A stretch of DNA of 64,000 nucleotides from Lujinxingia vulgaris (GTDB lineage: Bacteria; Myxococcota_A; Bradymonadia; Bradymonadales; Bradymonadaceae): contig NZ_VOSM01000002.1 in NCBI RefSeq assembly GCF_007997015.1, positions 62,001 through 126,000 on the forward strand, read 5' to 3'. Under the pieces are notes generated by a model that saw only the letters and a program-made list of their open reading frames with translations, did no database searches and was not told the DNA's origin. This document shows positions 1 to 8,195 of the stretch, one piece after another (the first letter of the stretch is position 1; each line of letters starts with the position of its first letter). The position numbers and the translations under genes were made by a program.

Positions 1-1406
1 ATGCCGCGGAGCTGGTTGAGCTGCTTGAGCCCGGGGATCTTTCCGAGAAGTCCGCCGCCGCCCATCGAGCTGAACTGCTGCATCATGCCGCGCATCATGT
101 TGAACTGCTGGATGACCTGCTCGACCTTCTCTTTGTCATTGCCGGAGCCTTTGGCGATGCGTCGCACGCGGCCGGGCTGGCGGGTCAACACGTCGGGATC
201 TTTCTTCTCGCGGGTGGTCATCGACTGGATGATCGCGCGGATCTTGGTCAGCTCGCTGTCGTCGATGTTGGCGTCCGCGGGCATGCCGCCGCCGAAGAAG
301 GGCATCATCTCCATGAGCTCGTTCATCGAGCCCAACTTCGAGATCTGCTCGAGCTGGTTGTAGAAATCGTTGAAGTCGAACTCGCCAGAGAGCATGCGCA
401 TGGCATCCTTCTCGGCGCGCTGAGCGTCTTCTTCGCTGAGCGAGCGCTCGAACTTGTTCATCAGGCCCATCACATCGCCAAACCCTAAGATGCGGTTGGC
501 GAGGCCTTCGGGGCGGAACTCCTCAAGGTCGTCGAGTTTTTCGCCCACACCGATGAATTTGATGGGCTTGCCGGTGACCTCTTTGATGGAGAGCGCCGCG
601 CCGCCGCGGGCGTCGCCATCGAGTTTGGTCATGATGAAGCCGTCGATCTCCAGGCGGCTGTTGAACTCTTTGGCGGTGTTGACCGCGTCCTGGCCGATCA
701 TCGCGTCGGCGACCAGGAAGATGTTCTCAGGGGTGGTCGTCGAGACGATCTGCTCGAGCTCGTTCATGAGCACATCGTCGACGGCCAGGCGACCGGCGGT
801 GTCGAAGAGGATCACGTCGCGATCCTGGTCTTTGGCCATGGCCACCGCGTCATTACACACCTGGACGGGGTCGCCACCCTCGACGGCGTGCACCGGTACG
901 CCGAGTTGTTGACCGAGCACGCGCAGCTGCTCGATGGCCGCCGGACGGTAGACGTCGGCGCCGACCAGGAGGGGCTTTTTGCCGTGCTGGTCCATAAGGA
1001 GTTTGGCGAGCTTGCCGGTGGTCGTGGTCTTACCGGAGCCCTGCAGGCCGACCATCATGATCTTGGTCGGTCCGACGCGCGGGTTGGCAAAGACGATGGA
1101 GCTGTCGACCGGCCCCATCAACGCTTCGAGCTCGTCGTGGCAGATCTTGACGAAGTGGTCGCCGGGGGAGACCTCCATCTTGCCCTGGCTGCCCTTCGCC
1201 TTAACTTTCACGACCTCGCCGAGCGCCTTTTCTTTGACGCGGCCGATGAAGTCTTTGGCGATGCGGAAGTTAACATCGGCCTCCAGCATGGAGCGGCGGA
1301 TGTCTTTGAGCGCCTCGTCGATGTTCTCTTCGGTGAGCTCGCGCTTGCCTTCAAAGCGCATACGGACGTCGCGAAAGCCTTTCGCGACAACGTCAAACAT
1401 AGCCAT
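1..1406 (-). CDS. ffh: Signal recognition particle protein Ffh (SRP54), 3' end cut by window edge
   Basis: This is the GTPase of the signal recognition particle. It binds SRP RNA and signal peptides and docks ribosomes at the membrane through FtsY. The visible 468 residues start MAMFDVVAKGF and contain the N-domain helical bundle, the P-loop GLQGSGKT at about residues 120-127, the G-domain DTAGR and TKLDGDARGG motifs, and a C-terminal M-domain that is rich in methionine (NMMRGMMQQF). Bacterial Ffh is usually 445-500 residues, so only a few residues are missing past position 1. The start ATG at 1404-1406 is preceded on the minus strand by an ACGAGGAC ribosome-binding site. A second ATG two codons later is possible. 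No 4.5S RNA was found beside it. Confidence 0.97.
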   Translation of the reverse strand, partial: MAMFDVVAKGFRDVRMRFEGKRELTEENIDEALKDIRRSMLEADVNFRIAKDFIGRVKEKALGEVVKVKAKGSQGKMEVSPGDHFVKICHDELEALMGPVDSSIVFANPRVGPTKIMMVGLQGSGKTTTTGKLAKLLMDQHGKKPLLVGADVYRPAAIEQLRVLGQQLGVPVHAVEGGDPVQVCNDAVAMAKDQDRDVILFDTAGRLAVDDVLMNELEQIVSTTTPENIFLVADAMIGQDAVNTAKEFNSRLEIDGFIMTKLDGDARGGAALSIKEVTGKPIKFIGVGEKLDDLEEFRPEGLANRILGFGDVMGLMNKFERSLSEEDAQRAEKDAMRMLSGEFDFNDFYNQLEQISKLGSMNELMEMMPFFGGGMPADANIDDSELTKIRAIIQSMTTREKKDPDVLTRQPGRVRRIAKGSGNDKEKVEQVIQQFNMMRGMMQQFSSMGGGGLLGKIPGLKQLNQLRG

Positions 1407-1886
1407 GGGTGTGTCCTCGTATCGGAAACCGTTTTACTTCGCCGCGATCGTTCGTCGATGTCGTCGATGCGTCATCACGATCGGCTCGCGGCGGAACGCG
1501 AATAAAAGCGGAGGCCTCAGCGTGTGCACCCACTCCTCAGGCGTCTCGGCAAAGAGGGCAGGGGAGGGCGCACAGGCACCAGTGGGCCAGTCGATGGAGG
1601 AAGCATATGCGGCCCGCGCTTTAAAAGGTTGCCGGTCGCGCGGGAAGTCGCGCCGGCGAGCGCAGTCGGGCCACTGTCAGGTCGGCGGCCAACCTAGACA
1701 CCGACCGGGGGTGTGTCAATCGCCGGGCCTGGCCGGGGCAAAACTTGCCCCACCTCCCTGGCGAGTCTATAAGCGGGCGCGAGGTGCCCGCCGATGGCGC
1801 TCCGGGCGTTGATCGTCGGGGAGTTGCTGGCGAGCTGCGCTATGTGCCGAGATTGAATCAAAAGAAACGAGTAACCTGGAGGCTCC
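1407..1886. other. Divergent intergenic region between ffh and a TPR lipoprotein
   Basis: These 480 bp carry no convincing ORF or RNA gene. They contain imperfect GC-rich stem-loops around 1630-1665 and a sigma70-like promoter facing right (listed separately). I searched for the SRP RNA core (a GGAAGGAAGCA-like tetraloop arm) because ffh is next door, and did not find it. Confidence 0.6.
1745..1773 (+). promoter_or_regulatory. Candidate sigma70 promoter for the TPR lipoprotein
   Basis: TTGCCC (1745-1750) and TATAAG (1768-1773) are separated by exactly 17 bp. That spacing and the good -10 match suggest the promoter of the lipoprotein starting at 1887, giving a leader of about 105 nt. This is a motif match only. 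Confidence 0.5.
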
Positions 1887-2963
1887 ATGCGAGCTGGACG
1901 CTGGCGTCAGAGAGTGGCCGTGGGCCTGATCGTGATCGGGCTCGGGGGAGGCTGCAAAGAAGAGCCCCGCGACCACCTGATTGAGGGGCAGCGGGCGCTG
2001 GCCTCCCGGGATGCGGAGCTGGCCGAGCAGCACTTTGAGGCCGCGCTGGCCGCAGAGCCCAACCTCTTTGAGGCGCGCCGGCTGATGGTCGATGTGGAGA
2101 TCATGCGCGGCGACTATGCCCGGGCCGAGGCCGAGCTCAACGCGCTCTGGCAGGCCCGCGGATTTGATCGTGAGGAGGGCCTGAGCACCGCCGAGCGGGG
2201 TGCGCGTCGGCTGATGGCCGATCAGTACAACAAGCTCTACCGGGCCTGGGCCAGCGATATTGATCGCGCCAGCCACCCGGAGGTGTTTGAGGAGGTGGCG
2301 CTCAAGGCTCTCTCGTCAAAGAGCCGCGATACGGGCATCAACGAGATGTTGAGGGGGTTTTATCGGGAGCGCGCCGACCACTTTATCGACCAGGGCGACA
2401 AAATTTCTGCGGCCCGAGAGCTGGAAAAGATTCAGGGGCTGCGCACCTTCCCTGATACGCGTCAGGAGTACCTGGATCAGGCTCAGCGTCTGCGACGCGA
2501 GGCGTTTTTTGAAGAGGCGCGCGCGCGCTTCGCCGCCGAGATTCAGCCGGAGCTTGAAGAGAGCGGTGCGTACGATGCGGAGAACGAGCGGATATTGCTG
2601 GCGATTGAGCAGCCGGTGGACCGGCGGTTGAGCCCCTCCAGTGAGGAGTCCACGATCCAGGCCCGGGCGATGGCGCGTCAGACGCTCTTCCCGACGCTGG
2701 CCCAGCTGGCCGTCTCCATCGGTGGGCTCGACGCGGAGACGGTAGATATCGGCGCGATGAATGTACCTCAGGGGGAGGTCGAGCAGGAGAAGTTTCGGGT
2801 GGGGCGCTACGATATGGTGGCCGCGTTTACGCTGGAGAGCTTGATGGAGATGGCATTTGAGTACGCCGAAGAGCAGCGCCGGGAACACGGGGAGCCGATC
2901 GGTGAGTCGCCTGTGGAGTCTCCTGAAACGATGCCGGACGATGGTGGTGAAACTGCCCCTTGA
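1887..2963 (+). CDS. TPR-like lipoprotein
   Basis: A 358-residue predicted lipoprotein. The N-terminus has basic residues, a hydrophobic stretch and the lipobox LGGGC (Cys at about residue 23), so it should be lipidated and anchored to a membrane. After it come helical repeats with the TPR pattern (the paired ALASRDAELAEQHFEAAL / LFEARRLMVDVEIMRGDYARAEAEL region, about residues 35-85). The rest is helix-rich and charged and the C-terminus is acidic with Pro. The start is supported by a CTGGAGG ribosome-binding site 4 nt upstream. It stands alone, divergent from ffh. I do not recognise a specific family; a scaffold or assembly role is only suggested by the TPR fold. Confidence 0.8.
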   Translation: MRAGRWRQRVAVGLIVIGLGGGCKEEPRDHLIEGQRALASRDAELAEQHFEAALAAEPNLFEARRLMVDVEIMRGDYARAEAELNALWQARGFDREEGLSTAERGARRLMADQYNKLYRAWASDIDRASHPEVFEEVALKALSSKSRDTGINEMLRGFYRERADHFIDQGDKISAARELEKIQGLRTFPDTRQEYLDQAQRLRREAFFEEARARFAAEIQPELEESGAYDAENERILLAIEQPVDRRLSPSSEESTIQARAMARQTLFPTLAQLAVSIGGLDAETVDIGAMNVPQGEVEQEKFRVGRYDMVAAFTLESLMEMAFEYAEEQRREHGEPIGESPVESPETMPDDGGETAP

Positions 2964-3085
2964 CGCATGCGTGATACGCCCTTTGACGAGGTGGGCCTTT
3001 TCCCTTGACTTGCCAGGGCGGGCTAGTCCATATCAGGCGCGCTACCGCCCCACCATTTCACCCTCAAGGACGCGGAGAGACTGCG

Positions 3086-3583
3086 ATGAGCCACGAGAGC
3101 GAAGAAGAAGTTGAAGAGTCGTTGGATTTTGATGACGGCTTCGATCCGGAGATTGAGGAAGACATCGAGCTTGATGACGACTTCGATGCCGATGAAGAGG
3201 AAGAGGACTTTGTGCCCTCAAAATCCTCGTCGAGCAGCGACAGTGACCTGGTGGATGCCAACTACGCCGATGTGGTCAAGGCTAACCCCAAGCGCCTTAA
3301 CGCCGCCCAGCGTAAGAAGGCAGCCTCGGTGATCGAGGGCATCATCAGCGACGCCGAGCTCAGCGATCCGGAGGGTCAGGCCCGCGCCTGGAAAAAGCTC
3401 TCCGATAAGTTCGGTGTGGCCGATGCGCGCCCCTTTGATATCAGCGCCGAGCTCACGGAGAACGACGTGATCGACCACCCGCGCTTCGGTGTGGGATTTG
3501 TCGTGCAGCTGCTCACCCCGACCAAGGTCGAGGTGATCTTTGAGGACGGGCTCAAGAAGCTGGCGCACAACCTCAAGCGCTGA
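3086..3583 (+). CDS. Acidic protein with C-terminal Tudor/KOW-like 'GxGxV' motif
   Basis: A 165-residue protein. The first 60 residues are extremely acidic (runs of Asp and Glu). A helical middle part follows, and then a compact C-terminal domain with the pattern DHPRFGVGFVVQLLTPTKVEVIFEDG...LAHN. The HPxFGxGxV...KVEVxFxDGxKxLxH pattern recurs at the C-termini of many deltaproteobacterial proteins and resembles small beta-barrel (Tudor/KOW-like) domains. A nucleic-acid or RNA polymerase contact is possible but unproven. An upstream in-frame start at 3005 exists, but the peptide from there to 3086 is not acidic like the rest and a CGGAGAG ribosome-binding site precedes ATG 3086. A putative terminator follows. 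Confidence 0.75.
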   Translation: MSHESEEEVEESLDFDDGFDPEIEEDIELDDDFDADEEEEDFVPSKSSSSSDSDLVDANYADVVKANPKRLNAAQRKKAASVIEGIISDAELSDPEGQARAWKKLSDKFGVADARPFDISAELTENDVIDHPRFGVGFVVQLLTPTKVEVIFEDGLKKLAHNLKR

Positions 3584-3633
3584 ACGTTGGCGGGCAGGGC
3601 TGCTAAGGCCCGGCTCTCCCGGCAGGTTGGATG

Positions 3634-3676
3634 CGAGGCGGCAGGCAAATGAGGCCTGCGCGCCTCGTGTCGTTTT
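3634..3676 (+). terminator. Probable rho-independent terminator after the acidic protein
   Basis: The arms CGAGGCGGCAGGC (3634-3646) and GCCTGCGCGCCTCG (3654-3667) form a GC-rich stem with a one-base bulge, followed by TGTCGTTTTA. It would end the 3086-3583 transcript before smpB. Confidence 0.55.
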
Positions 3677-3817
3677 ACCCCCCTTAAAGCGCAGCGTCGG
3701 GGGGCTGTGGGGAATAGTCCGGCGGGCTCTCCCGTTGAGCCCCTCACGACAACCCGAGCTTGATGATTGGATTCTGGCGCAGTGACGCGCACCCCACCCC
3801 AAAGGGGCAGGAAGGCT

Positions 3818-4282
3818 ATGAGCGACGCCGTTAAAAACATCACCCGAAACCGCAAAGCCTATCACGACTACTTTGTCGACGATGAGCTCGAGGCCGGCAT
3901 GGTGCTGCTGGGCTCGGAGGTCAAGAGCCTGCGCCAGGGGAAGGTCAACCTGAGCGACGCCTACGCGCGTTTTGATAATGGCGAGCTCTACCTGGTCAAC
4001 GCGCATATCAGCCCCTACGAGAACGCCACCCACACCAACCATGAGCCGGAGCGGGTGCGCAAACTCTTGATGCACAAGCGGGAGCTGCGCAAACTCTCCA
4101 ATAAGGCGAATATCGCCGGCTTTACGCTGATCCCGCTGGCGCTTTATTTCAAAGGCAGCACCGTCAAATGCAAGATCGGCGTCTGCCGCGGCAAGAAGCT
4201 CTTTGATAAGCGCGAGGATCTGCGCAAACGCGACGCCGCGCGCGAGATGGCGCGCAGCCACGCACGAAACTACCGTCGTTAA
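3818..4282 (+). CDS. smpB: SsrA-binding protein SmpB
   Basis: A 154-residue protein of the SmpB family. It binds tmRNA and brings it to stalled ribosomes for trans-translation. The family signatures are visible: KNITRNRKAYHDYF near the N-terminus, GSEVKSLRQGKVNLSDAYA, the VNAHISPYE segment, HKRELRKL, and a basic C-terminal tail (RKRDAAREMARSHARNYRR) that threads into the mRNA channel in known structures. The length is normal. An in-frame upstream start at 3767 is less likely because GGCAGGAAGG lies just ahead of ATG 3818. The tmRNA gene follows about 105 bp downstream on the same strand, so both partners are genetically linked. Confidence 0.98.
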   Translation: MSDAVKNITRNRKAYHDYFVDDELEAGMVLLGSEVKSLRQGKVNLSDAYARFDNGELYLVNAHISPYENATHTNHEPERVRKLLMHKRELRKLSNKANIAGFTLIPLALYFKGSTVKCKIGVCRGKKLFDKREDLRKRDAAREMARSHARNYRR

Positions 4283-4292
4283 GCTTGCTTCG

Positions 4293-4320
4293 TTGACAAC
4301 GGTGTACATTCTTGTAGTAG
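4293..4320 (+). promoter_or_regulatory. Candidate promoter for ssrA
   Basis: A consensus TTGACA (4293-4298) lies 91 bp before the mature tmRNA 5' end. A weaker -10 (TAGTAG at 4315-4320 with a 16-bp spacer, or TAGTAA at 4318-4323 with 19 bp) follows. Transcription from here would give a pre-tmRNA leader of about 60 nt for RNase P to remove. This is a motif match only. Confidence 0.45.
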
Positions 4321-4388
4321 TAACCCCCTGCGGCGCGCGTTGAGACTGACGCGCGGGTCATCTCGCGGGTTTGCAACACCCCTTGTAC

Positions 4389-4776
4389 GGGGGCGCACTG
4401 GCTTCGACGTGGATACGGCGAGGTACGTGGCGTGTCGGAGGTCTCAGTAACTCCGTTATTAACTGCTGAGAACGTTATAACTGCCAACGATGACGCGCAG
4501 TTCGCGATGGCCGCGTAAGCAGCTTTTCGCGACAGATGCTCCTTAACCGGAGCCCGTTAATCAGAGCTTTGCCTATGGGCTTTGCTTAACGACATACAGT
4601 AGGCTTGGTGAGTCGGGCTTCATCCTTCGACGCCTCACGACATTCCGAAGGGTCCTCAAAGAGCATGGCCTGTCCGTGGACAGTGCTCGGAGAGGTTAAA
4701 AGTCAATCGCGGACTACACACGTAGAAGCGTACATTCAATGGTTCGCGGACGCGGGTTCGATTCCCGCCGCCTCCA
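4389..4776 (+). ncRNA. ssrA: tmRNA (ssrA)
   Basis: A one-piece tmRNA of about 388 nt. The 5' end has the conserved GGGGGCGCACTGGCTTCGACG. The 3' end is a tRNA-like TΨC arm (GCGGG TTCGATT CCCGC at 4752-4768) followed by CGCCTCC, which pairs with the first seven nucleotides, and then the discriminator A at 4776. The CCA is not encoded. The mRNA-like part starts with resume codon GCC at 4483 and encodes A-NDDAQFAMAA, ending at TAA 4516-4518. The tag therefore ends in AMAA rather than the common ALAA. SmpB is encoded immediately upstream and a strong terminator lies immediately downstream. Confidence 0.97.
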
Positions 4777-4780
4777 TCCG

Positions 4781-4823
4781 ACAAAGGCCCGACACTTGAG
4801 AGAGTGTCGGGCCTTTGTGTTTT
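4781..4823 (+). terminator. Rho-independent terminator of ssrA
   Basis: A perfect 16-bp stem (4781-4796 with 4803-4818; core AAAGGCCCGACACT) closes a 6-nt loop TGAGAG and is followed by GTGTTTT. It sits 4 nt after the tmRNA 3' end and also separates ssrA from the convergent LysR gene. Confidence 0.92.
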
Positions 4824-4852
4824 CCCGGGAAAGCAGCGGCCCGGCGATCCAC

Positions 4853-5713
4853 CTAAGCGCAGGAGGGAAACATCACATCGATATCTGCGATCGCCCGCCA
4901 TACGGCGTCGATTCGAGGCAGGTTGCGGACGCTGAGCGGGGCCACCAGATAGAGGTCGATGACCGGTCCGTCGGGAAGGTCCAGGTCCAGGGGGGTGAGC
5001 TCGGGGTAGATCGTGCTCAGCGCCCGGGTCATCAGCGCGACGCCTTGCCCTTCGCGAACAAGCTCCGCCTGCATCAGGTAGCTGTTGGTGGTCCATCTGG
5101 CCGGGGTCGAGACGTTAGCCTTTCGCCAGGTCTCTTCCGGGGGGGTAAAGCCCGGCATGGTGACGCCGATCCAGGGGAGGGCTTCCGGGGCCGCGTGGCG
5201 CCAACGCTCCAGACCCAGCACCGCTGTCGGCAGCCGGGCGACGCGTTGCACGGCATACTCACCGGTGTGCGGGCGCTCGAATCGCAGGGCCAGGTCAGCC
5301 TCACGACGCATCAGGTCGACGGAGGGGTATCCGGTCAGGATTTCAAAGCGCAGGTGCGGGTGACGTTTGGAGAGCCCGGGCAGCAGGCGCGAGAGCACGA
5401 AGACGGCGAGTGCCTCGGTTGTGGCGATACGAACCAGCCCCCCGACCCGGGCACGGAGGCTCTGCGCCTGATCCTGAATGTGTTGGGAGCGCCGCGCCAT
5501 CTCTTCGGCGTCTCCGGAGATCCGCGTGGCCGCCTCGGTGGGCACGAGCCCCTGCGATGTTCGCTCGAAGAGTGCGACGTCGAGGACCCGTTCCATCTCC
5601 GCGATGCGACGACTGACTGTGGATTGCTCTACAGATAAAAGCCGCGCGGCTTTGGTGAAACTTCTCGTTTCGTAGGCGGCCAGAAAGTAGCGCACGCTCT
5701 GCCAGTCCAACAT
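4853..5713 (-). CDS. LysR-family transcriptional regulator
   Basis: A 286-residue LTTR. The N-terminal winged helix-turn-helix is clear (MLDWQSVRYFLAAYETRSFTKAARLLSVEQSTVSRRIAEME...LFER, about residues 1-60). The effector-binding domain follows (GGLVRIATTEALAVFVLSRLLPGL...; RREADLALRFERP). This is the short-linker subgroup that often regulates neighbouring oxidoreductases. An upstream in-frame start at 5854 would add 47 residues with no LTTR similarity, so ATG 5713 is chosen. It is divergently transcribed from the flavodoxin-like reductase at 5962, the classic LTTR-target arrangement, so it probably controls that gene and itself. Confidence 0.93.
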   Translation of the reverse strand: MLDWQSVRYFLAAYETRSFTKAARLLSVEQSTVSRRIAEMERVLDVALFERTSQGLVPTEAATRISGDAEEMARRSQHIQDQAQSLRARVGGLVRIATTEALAVFVLSRLLPGLSKRHPHLRFEILTGYPSVDLMRREADLALRFERPHTGEYAVQRVARLPTAVLGLERWRHAAPEALPWIGVTMPGFTPPEETWRKANVSTPARWTTNSYLMQAELVREGQGVALMTRALSTIYPELTPLDLDLPDGPVIDLYLVAPLSVRNLPRIDAVWRAIADIDVMFPSCA

Positions 5714-5883
5714 CTCAAGTTCCGTGCGTTTGGCGCGCGAGGGTATCGGTTGCGACCGGGCGCTGGTGCACCGTCTGCCGCACGGCGGCGCGCGTGTGGT
5801 GGGGTTTGCCTGCGTGACTGTTGATGATGCCGCGAAAGGAGCAGCGTGAAGCACCTTCAGGTATGCATGTTCGCATGGCGATC

Positions 5884-5899
5884 ATCGAAAATCTGCGAT
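5884..5899. promoter_or_regulatory. Possible LysR operator in the divergent promoter region
   Basis: A short inverted repeat ATCG-N8-CGAT lies in the 248-bp divergent region, about 65 bp before the reductase start. It resembles the LTTR ATC-N9-GAT box but is one base longer. Several GCATGC-like repeats lie nearby, so the assignment is weak. Confidence 0.3.
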
Positions 5900-5961
5900 T
5901 CTCAGGGCGCATCGCATGCGCATAATGGGGTGCATGACCGGTGCTTACAAGGAGAGTATCC

Positions 5962-6654
5962 ATGCGTGACATCCTCGTTCTCGATGCCCACCCCGACCCC
6001 TCGCCGGAGCGCTTCGGACATGCGCTGGCCCAGGCTTACGCCGAAGAGATCCGTGACGGTGGTGCCCCGGTGCGTGTCCTTCGCTTGAGCGATCTGACCT
6101 TTGATCCGGTGCTGCGCGATGGCATCGACACCCCCCAGCCCTGGGAGCCGGATCTGCACGCCGCCATGGAGGCTATCGCCGGGGCGCGGTGGGTGACCCT
6201 GGTGTTTCCCACCTGGTGGGCGGGTCCGCCCGCGTTACTCAAGGGGTTCATCGATCGGGTGATGTTGCCCCATGTCGCCTATCGCCACGAGGGTAAGGCG
6301 TTGCCGACCGGGTTGTTGGCGGGGCGAGGCGCGAGGATCGTAACCACGATGGATGCGCCGAGCTGGTGGTACACGCTGGCGCACAGGCGATCGGTGCACG
6401 CCAGCCTGATTCAGGGGACGCTGCGTTACGTGGGGTTTGGGCCCGTCCGGGAAACGACCGTGTATACGCTGCGGGAGCTCTCGGAGGCGCAACGCGAGCA
6501 GAAGTTGCGTCAGGTGCGCAGCGCTGCGCGTAAGGATCTGGCTCGTGCCTCCCGGTGTCAGCCGGTCCACGACCAGGTGCTCGCCGACGCGCTGGCGAGG
6601 CGCGCTCCCGGGGGGAGTGCGGCGGTGATGATCGAGCAGGTTGGTGGCGCGTAG
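5962..6654 (+). CDS. NAD(P)H-dependent flavodoxin-fold oxidoreductase (NQO1/KefF/MdaB-like)
   Basis: A 230-residue cytoplasmic flavoprotein of the flavodoxin-like quinone reductase fold. The N-terminal strand-loop ILVLDAHPDPSPERFGHAL is the FMN phosphate site. The TLVFPTWWAGPPALLKGFIDRV segment (about residues 75-100) is the family hallmark, and TMDAPSWWY follows. Such enzymes make two-electron reductions of quinones or nitro compounds at the expense of NAD(P)H. The start is set by AAGGAGAG just upstream of ATG 5962. It is divergent from a LysR regulator that probably senses its substrate. The C-terminal tail is about 30 residues longer than in MdaB. Confidence 0.9.
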   Translation: MRDILVLDAHPDPSPERFGHALAQAYAEEIRDGGAPVRVLRLSDLTFDPVLRDGIDTPQPWEPDLHAAMEAIAGARWVTLVFPTWWAGPPALLKGFIDRVMLPHVAYRHEGKALPTGLLAGRGARIVTTMDAPSWWYTLAHRRSVHASLIQGTLRYVGFGPVRETTVYTLRELSEAQREQKLRQVRSAARKDLARASRCQPVHDQVLADALARRAPGGSAAVMIEQVGGA

Positions 6655-6769
6655 GCGCGCTTCGAGGGCAGGCGGGTGAGGGGAGGGCGTGGGCCTGGCT
6701 TTTCGGTGTGTCGGCGGGCGCCGAACTCGGCAGCGTTTGAGCTTCGTGGAGCCCTGGCTGGAGCGTGTG

Positions 6770-6821
6770 GGTCGACCCGCGCTTTGAGCTGCCTTCGGCA
6801 CTTTCGCGGCGCGGGTCGACC
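6770..6821. terminator. Perfect inverted repeat between convergent genes, possible bidirectional terminator
   Basis: Arms GGTCGACCCGCGC (6770-6782) and GCGCGGGTCGACC (6809-6821) match over 13 bp. The 26-nt loop holds a second small hairpin (TGCC-TTC-GGCA). It lies between the convergent ends at 6654 and 6844. There is no T-tract, so intrinsic termination is uncertain. Confidence 0.4.
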
Positions 6822-6843
6822 TGTGGTGTGGAACCTCCCCGGG

Positions 6844-7365
6844 TCAGTGAGGGCGGAGCCGGGCCGGTGCCATGCGCTGCAGTCCCTGGCGCACCCCGGC
6901 GTTGACCACGCCGTAGGTGGCGCGGCCGCCGAGCGCGGCAGCGTGGGTTTGCCAGGGGATCTTTCGGGCGCCGGGGTGAGCGCCGAGCCGGGGTTTGATC
7001 AGCTCTTCGACCAGGACAAAGAGAGCGGTGTCGAAGGCCGCGCCTTTGAGCGGGCTTTTTGTGGCGCCCAGTTTTCGGCGTAGCAGGATGCCGCCCACGG
7101 TGCTTCCAACGCCGAGCCCGAAGCGCAGACGTCGGGCGGCCAGGCGGCGCGCCTTGCGGCGCATCTTCCAGCCAAAGCGTTTGTTGGCGCGGTCGATAAG
7201 CAGGCGTTGTGGATCTTTTCTATCGCGAAAGGCATCGCCTACGCGTGGCGTTTTGGGCTGTGCGGCCTCCAGCAGCGCGGTCATTTTGTTCATGGCGATC
7301 GACGCCACCGAACCCGCCACCAGGGCTGTGCCCAGTTTGAATGCGTTTTGTTTCCAGTCGCTCAT
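6844..7365 (-). CDS. Conserved-looking hypothetical protein with hydrophobic segments
   Basis: A 173-residue protein of unknown family. The N-terminus (WKQNAFKLGTALVAGSVASIAMNKMTALLEAA) could be one membrane helix. A very basic stretch follows (RANKRFGWKMRRKARRLAARRLRFG), then Gly-rich amphipathic segments containing GVGSTVGGILLRRKLG and ATYGVVNAGVRQGL. A membrane-associated role is an inference from hydropathy. The start at 7365 is chosen because the upstream extension to 7449 reads as non-coding. It is the last gene of a leftward operon behind the PlsC-like and GrpE-like genes (gap 83 bp). Confidence 0.6.
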   Translation of the reverse strand: MSDWKQNAFKLGTALVAGSVASIAMNKMTALLEAAQPKTPRVGDAFRDRKDPQRLLIDRANKRFGWKMRRKARRLAARRLRFGLGVGSTVGGILLRRKLGATKSPLKGAAFDTALFVLVEELIKPRLGAHPGARKIPWQTHAAALGGRATYGVVNAGVRQGLQRMAPARLRPH

Positions 7366-7448
7366 CGTCTCCCTCGTCGTCTGGGTGTGCGGACGTTGTG
7401 GGAGAGAAGTTAAACACGCGGAGGGAGGGCCCGGTGGGCCGCTGCGCA

Positions 7449-8144
7449 TCAGGACGCGACCACCACCTCGGCGTGGCGCAGCACGGTGCCGTCGTCGAGG
7501 CGAAAGCCGGGGCGGAGCACCTCCACGATCTGGCCGCGGGAGAAGTCTTCGCTCTCGCGCACATCCACCGCCTGGTGCAGCCAGGGATCCAGCGGCTCGC
7601 CAGCTTTGCCCAGGAGCTCGACGCCCTCATCGCGCAAAAATCGGACAAACTGCGCCTCGATGCCCAGCAGGCCCTCGCGCCAGGCGCCCTCGCTGTGCTG
7701 GATGGCGCGCCCCAGCGAGTCAAGCAGCTCGCCGAGGCCGCGGAGCAGGCGCACCCGCTCCTCCTGGCAGGCCTGCTCGGAGGCCTCGCCAACCCGGGTC
7801 TGGAGGGCTCTGGACTCGGCGATGAGGTGGGTGATCTGTTTCTCGAGGGCGGCGCGCTCGTGCTCGAAGGAGGGGGGCGCCGGCGCCGGCTCGGCGGGGG
7901 CCGGACGTGGGTGCTCGAGCTCGGCGCGAAGACGCTCCAGCTCGTGGTTTTGCTGGCGGAGCTCTTGTTGCAGCGTGCGGTTTTCGAGCAGCTCGGCGCG
8001 AAGGCGATCCTTGAGTTCCCGCTCTGTCTGCTCGGCACGTTTAACGCGCGCCTGCAGATCTTCGACTTCGTTCAGGAGGGCGTCGAGGACGTTCTGGGTG
8101 TACGCGCTGCCGCGCCGCATCAGGTCTCGGAGGTTCAGTCGCAT
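7449..8144 (-). CDS. GrpE-like nucleotide exchange factor family protein
   Basis: A 231-residue protein. Residues about 20-140 form a long charged coiled coil rich in Glu, Arg and Leu with a Pro/Ala-rich interruption (HPRPAPAEPAPAPPS). The C-terminal 90 residues follow the GrpE pattern: LGELLDSLGRAI, EGLLGIEAQFVRFLRDEGVELL, a LDPWLHQAVDV motif like FDPxxHEAV, and a beta-domain ending GQIVEVLRPGFRLDDGTVLRHAEVVVA. GrpE opens the DnaK nucleotide site. No dnaK or dnaJ is nearby, so this may be a second, specialised GrpE paralog. Start ATG 8144 is preferred over 8189 because the upstream 15 residues are Pro-rich and unlike GrpE. It lies 51 bp after the acyltransferase gene. Confidence 0.8.
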   Translation of the reverse strand: MRLNLRDLMRRGSAYTQNVLDALLNEVEDLQARVKRAEQTERELKDRLRAELLENRTLQQELRQQNHELERLRAELEHPRPAPAEPAPAPPSFEHERAALEKQITHLIAESRALQTRVGEASEQACQEERVRLLRGLGELLDSLGRAIQHSEGAWREGLLGIEAQFVRFLRDEGVELLGKAGEPLDPWLHQAVDVRESEDFSRGQIVEVLRPGFRLDDGTVLRHAEVVVAS

Positions 8145-8195
8145 AGCGTGCTCGGGAGGGGAGGGGGGGGGATGCTGGAATTTCAGCAACGTGTG

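Noticed and set aside
1-1812. Several rightward ORFs covering 1-1812
   Set aside because: They are antisense shadows of ffh, which is unambiguous on the minus strand.
1407-1886. 4.5S SRP RNA next to ffh
   Set aside because: The conserved GGAAGGAAGCA-like arm is absent; GGAGGAAGCATATG near 1594 lacks the flanking stem.
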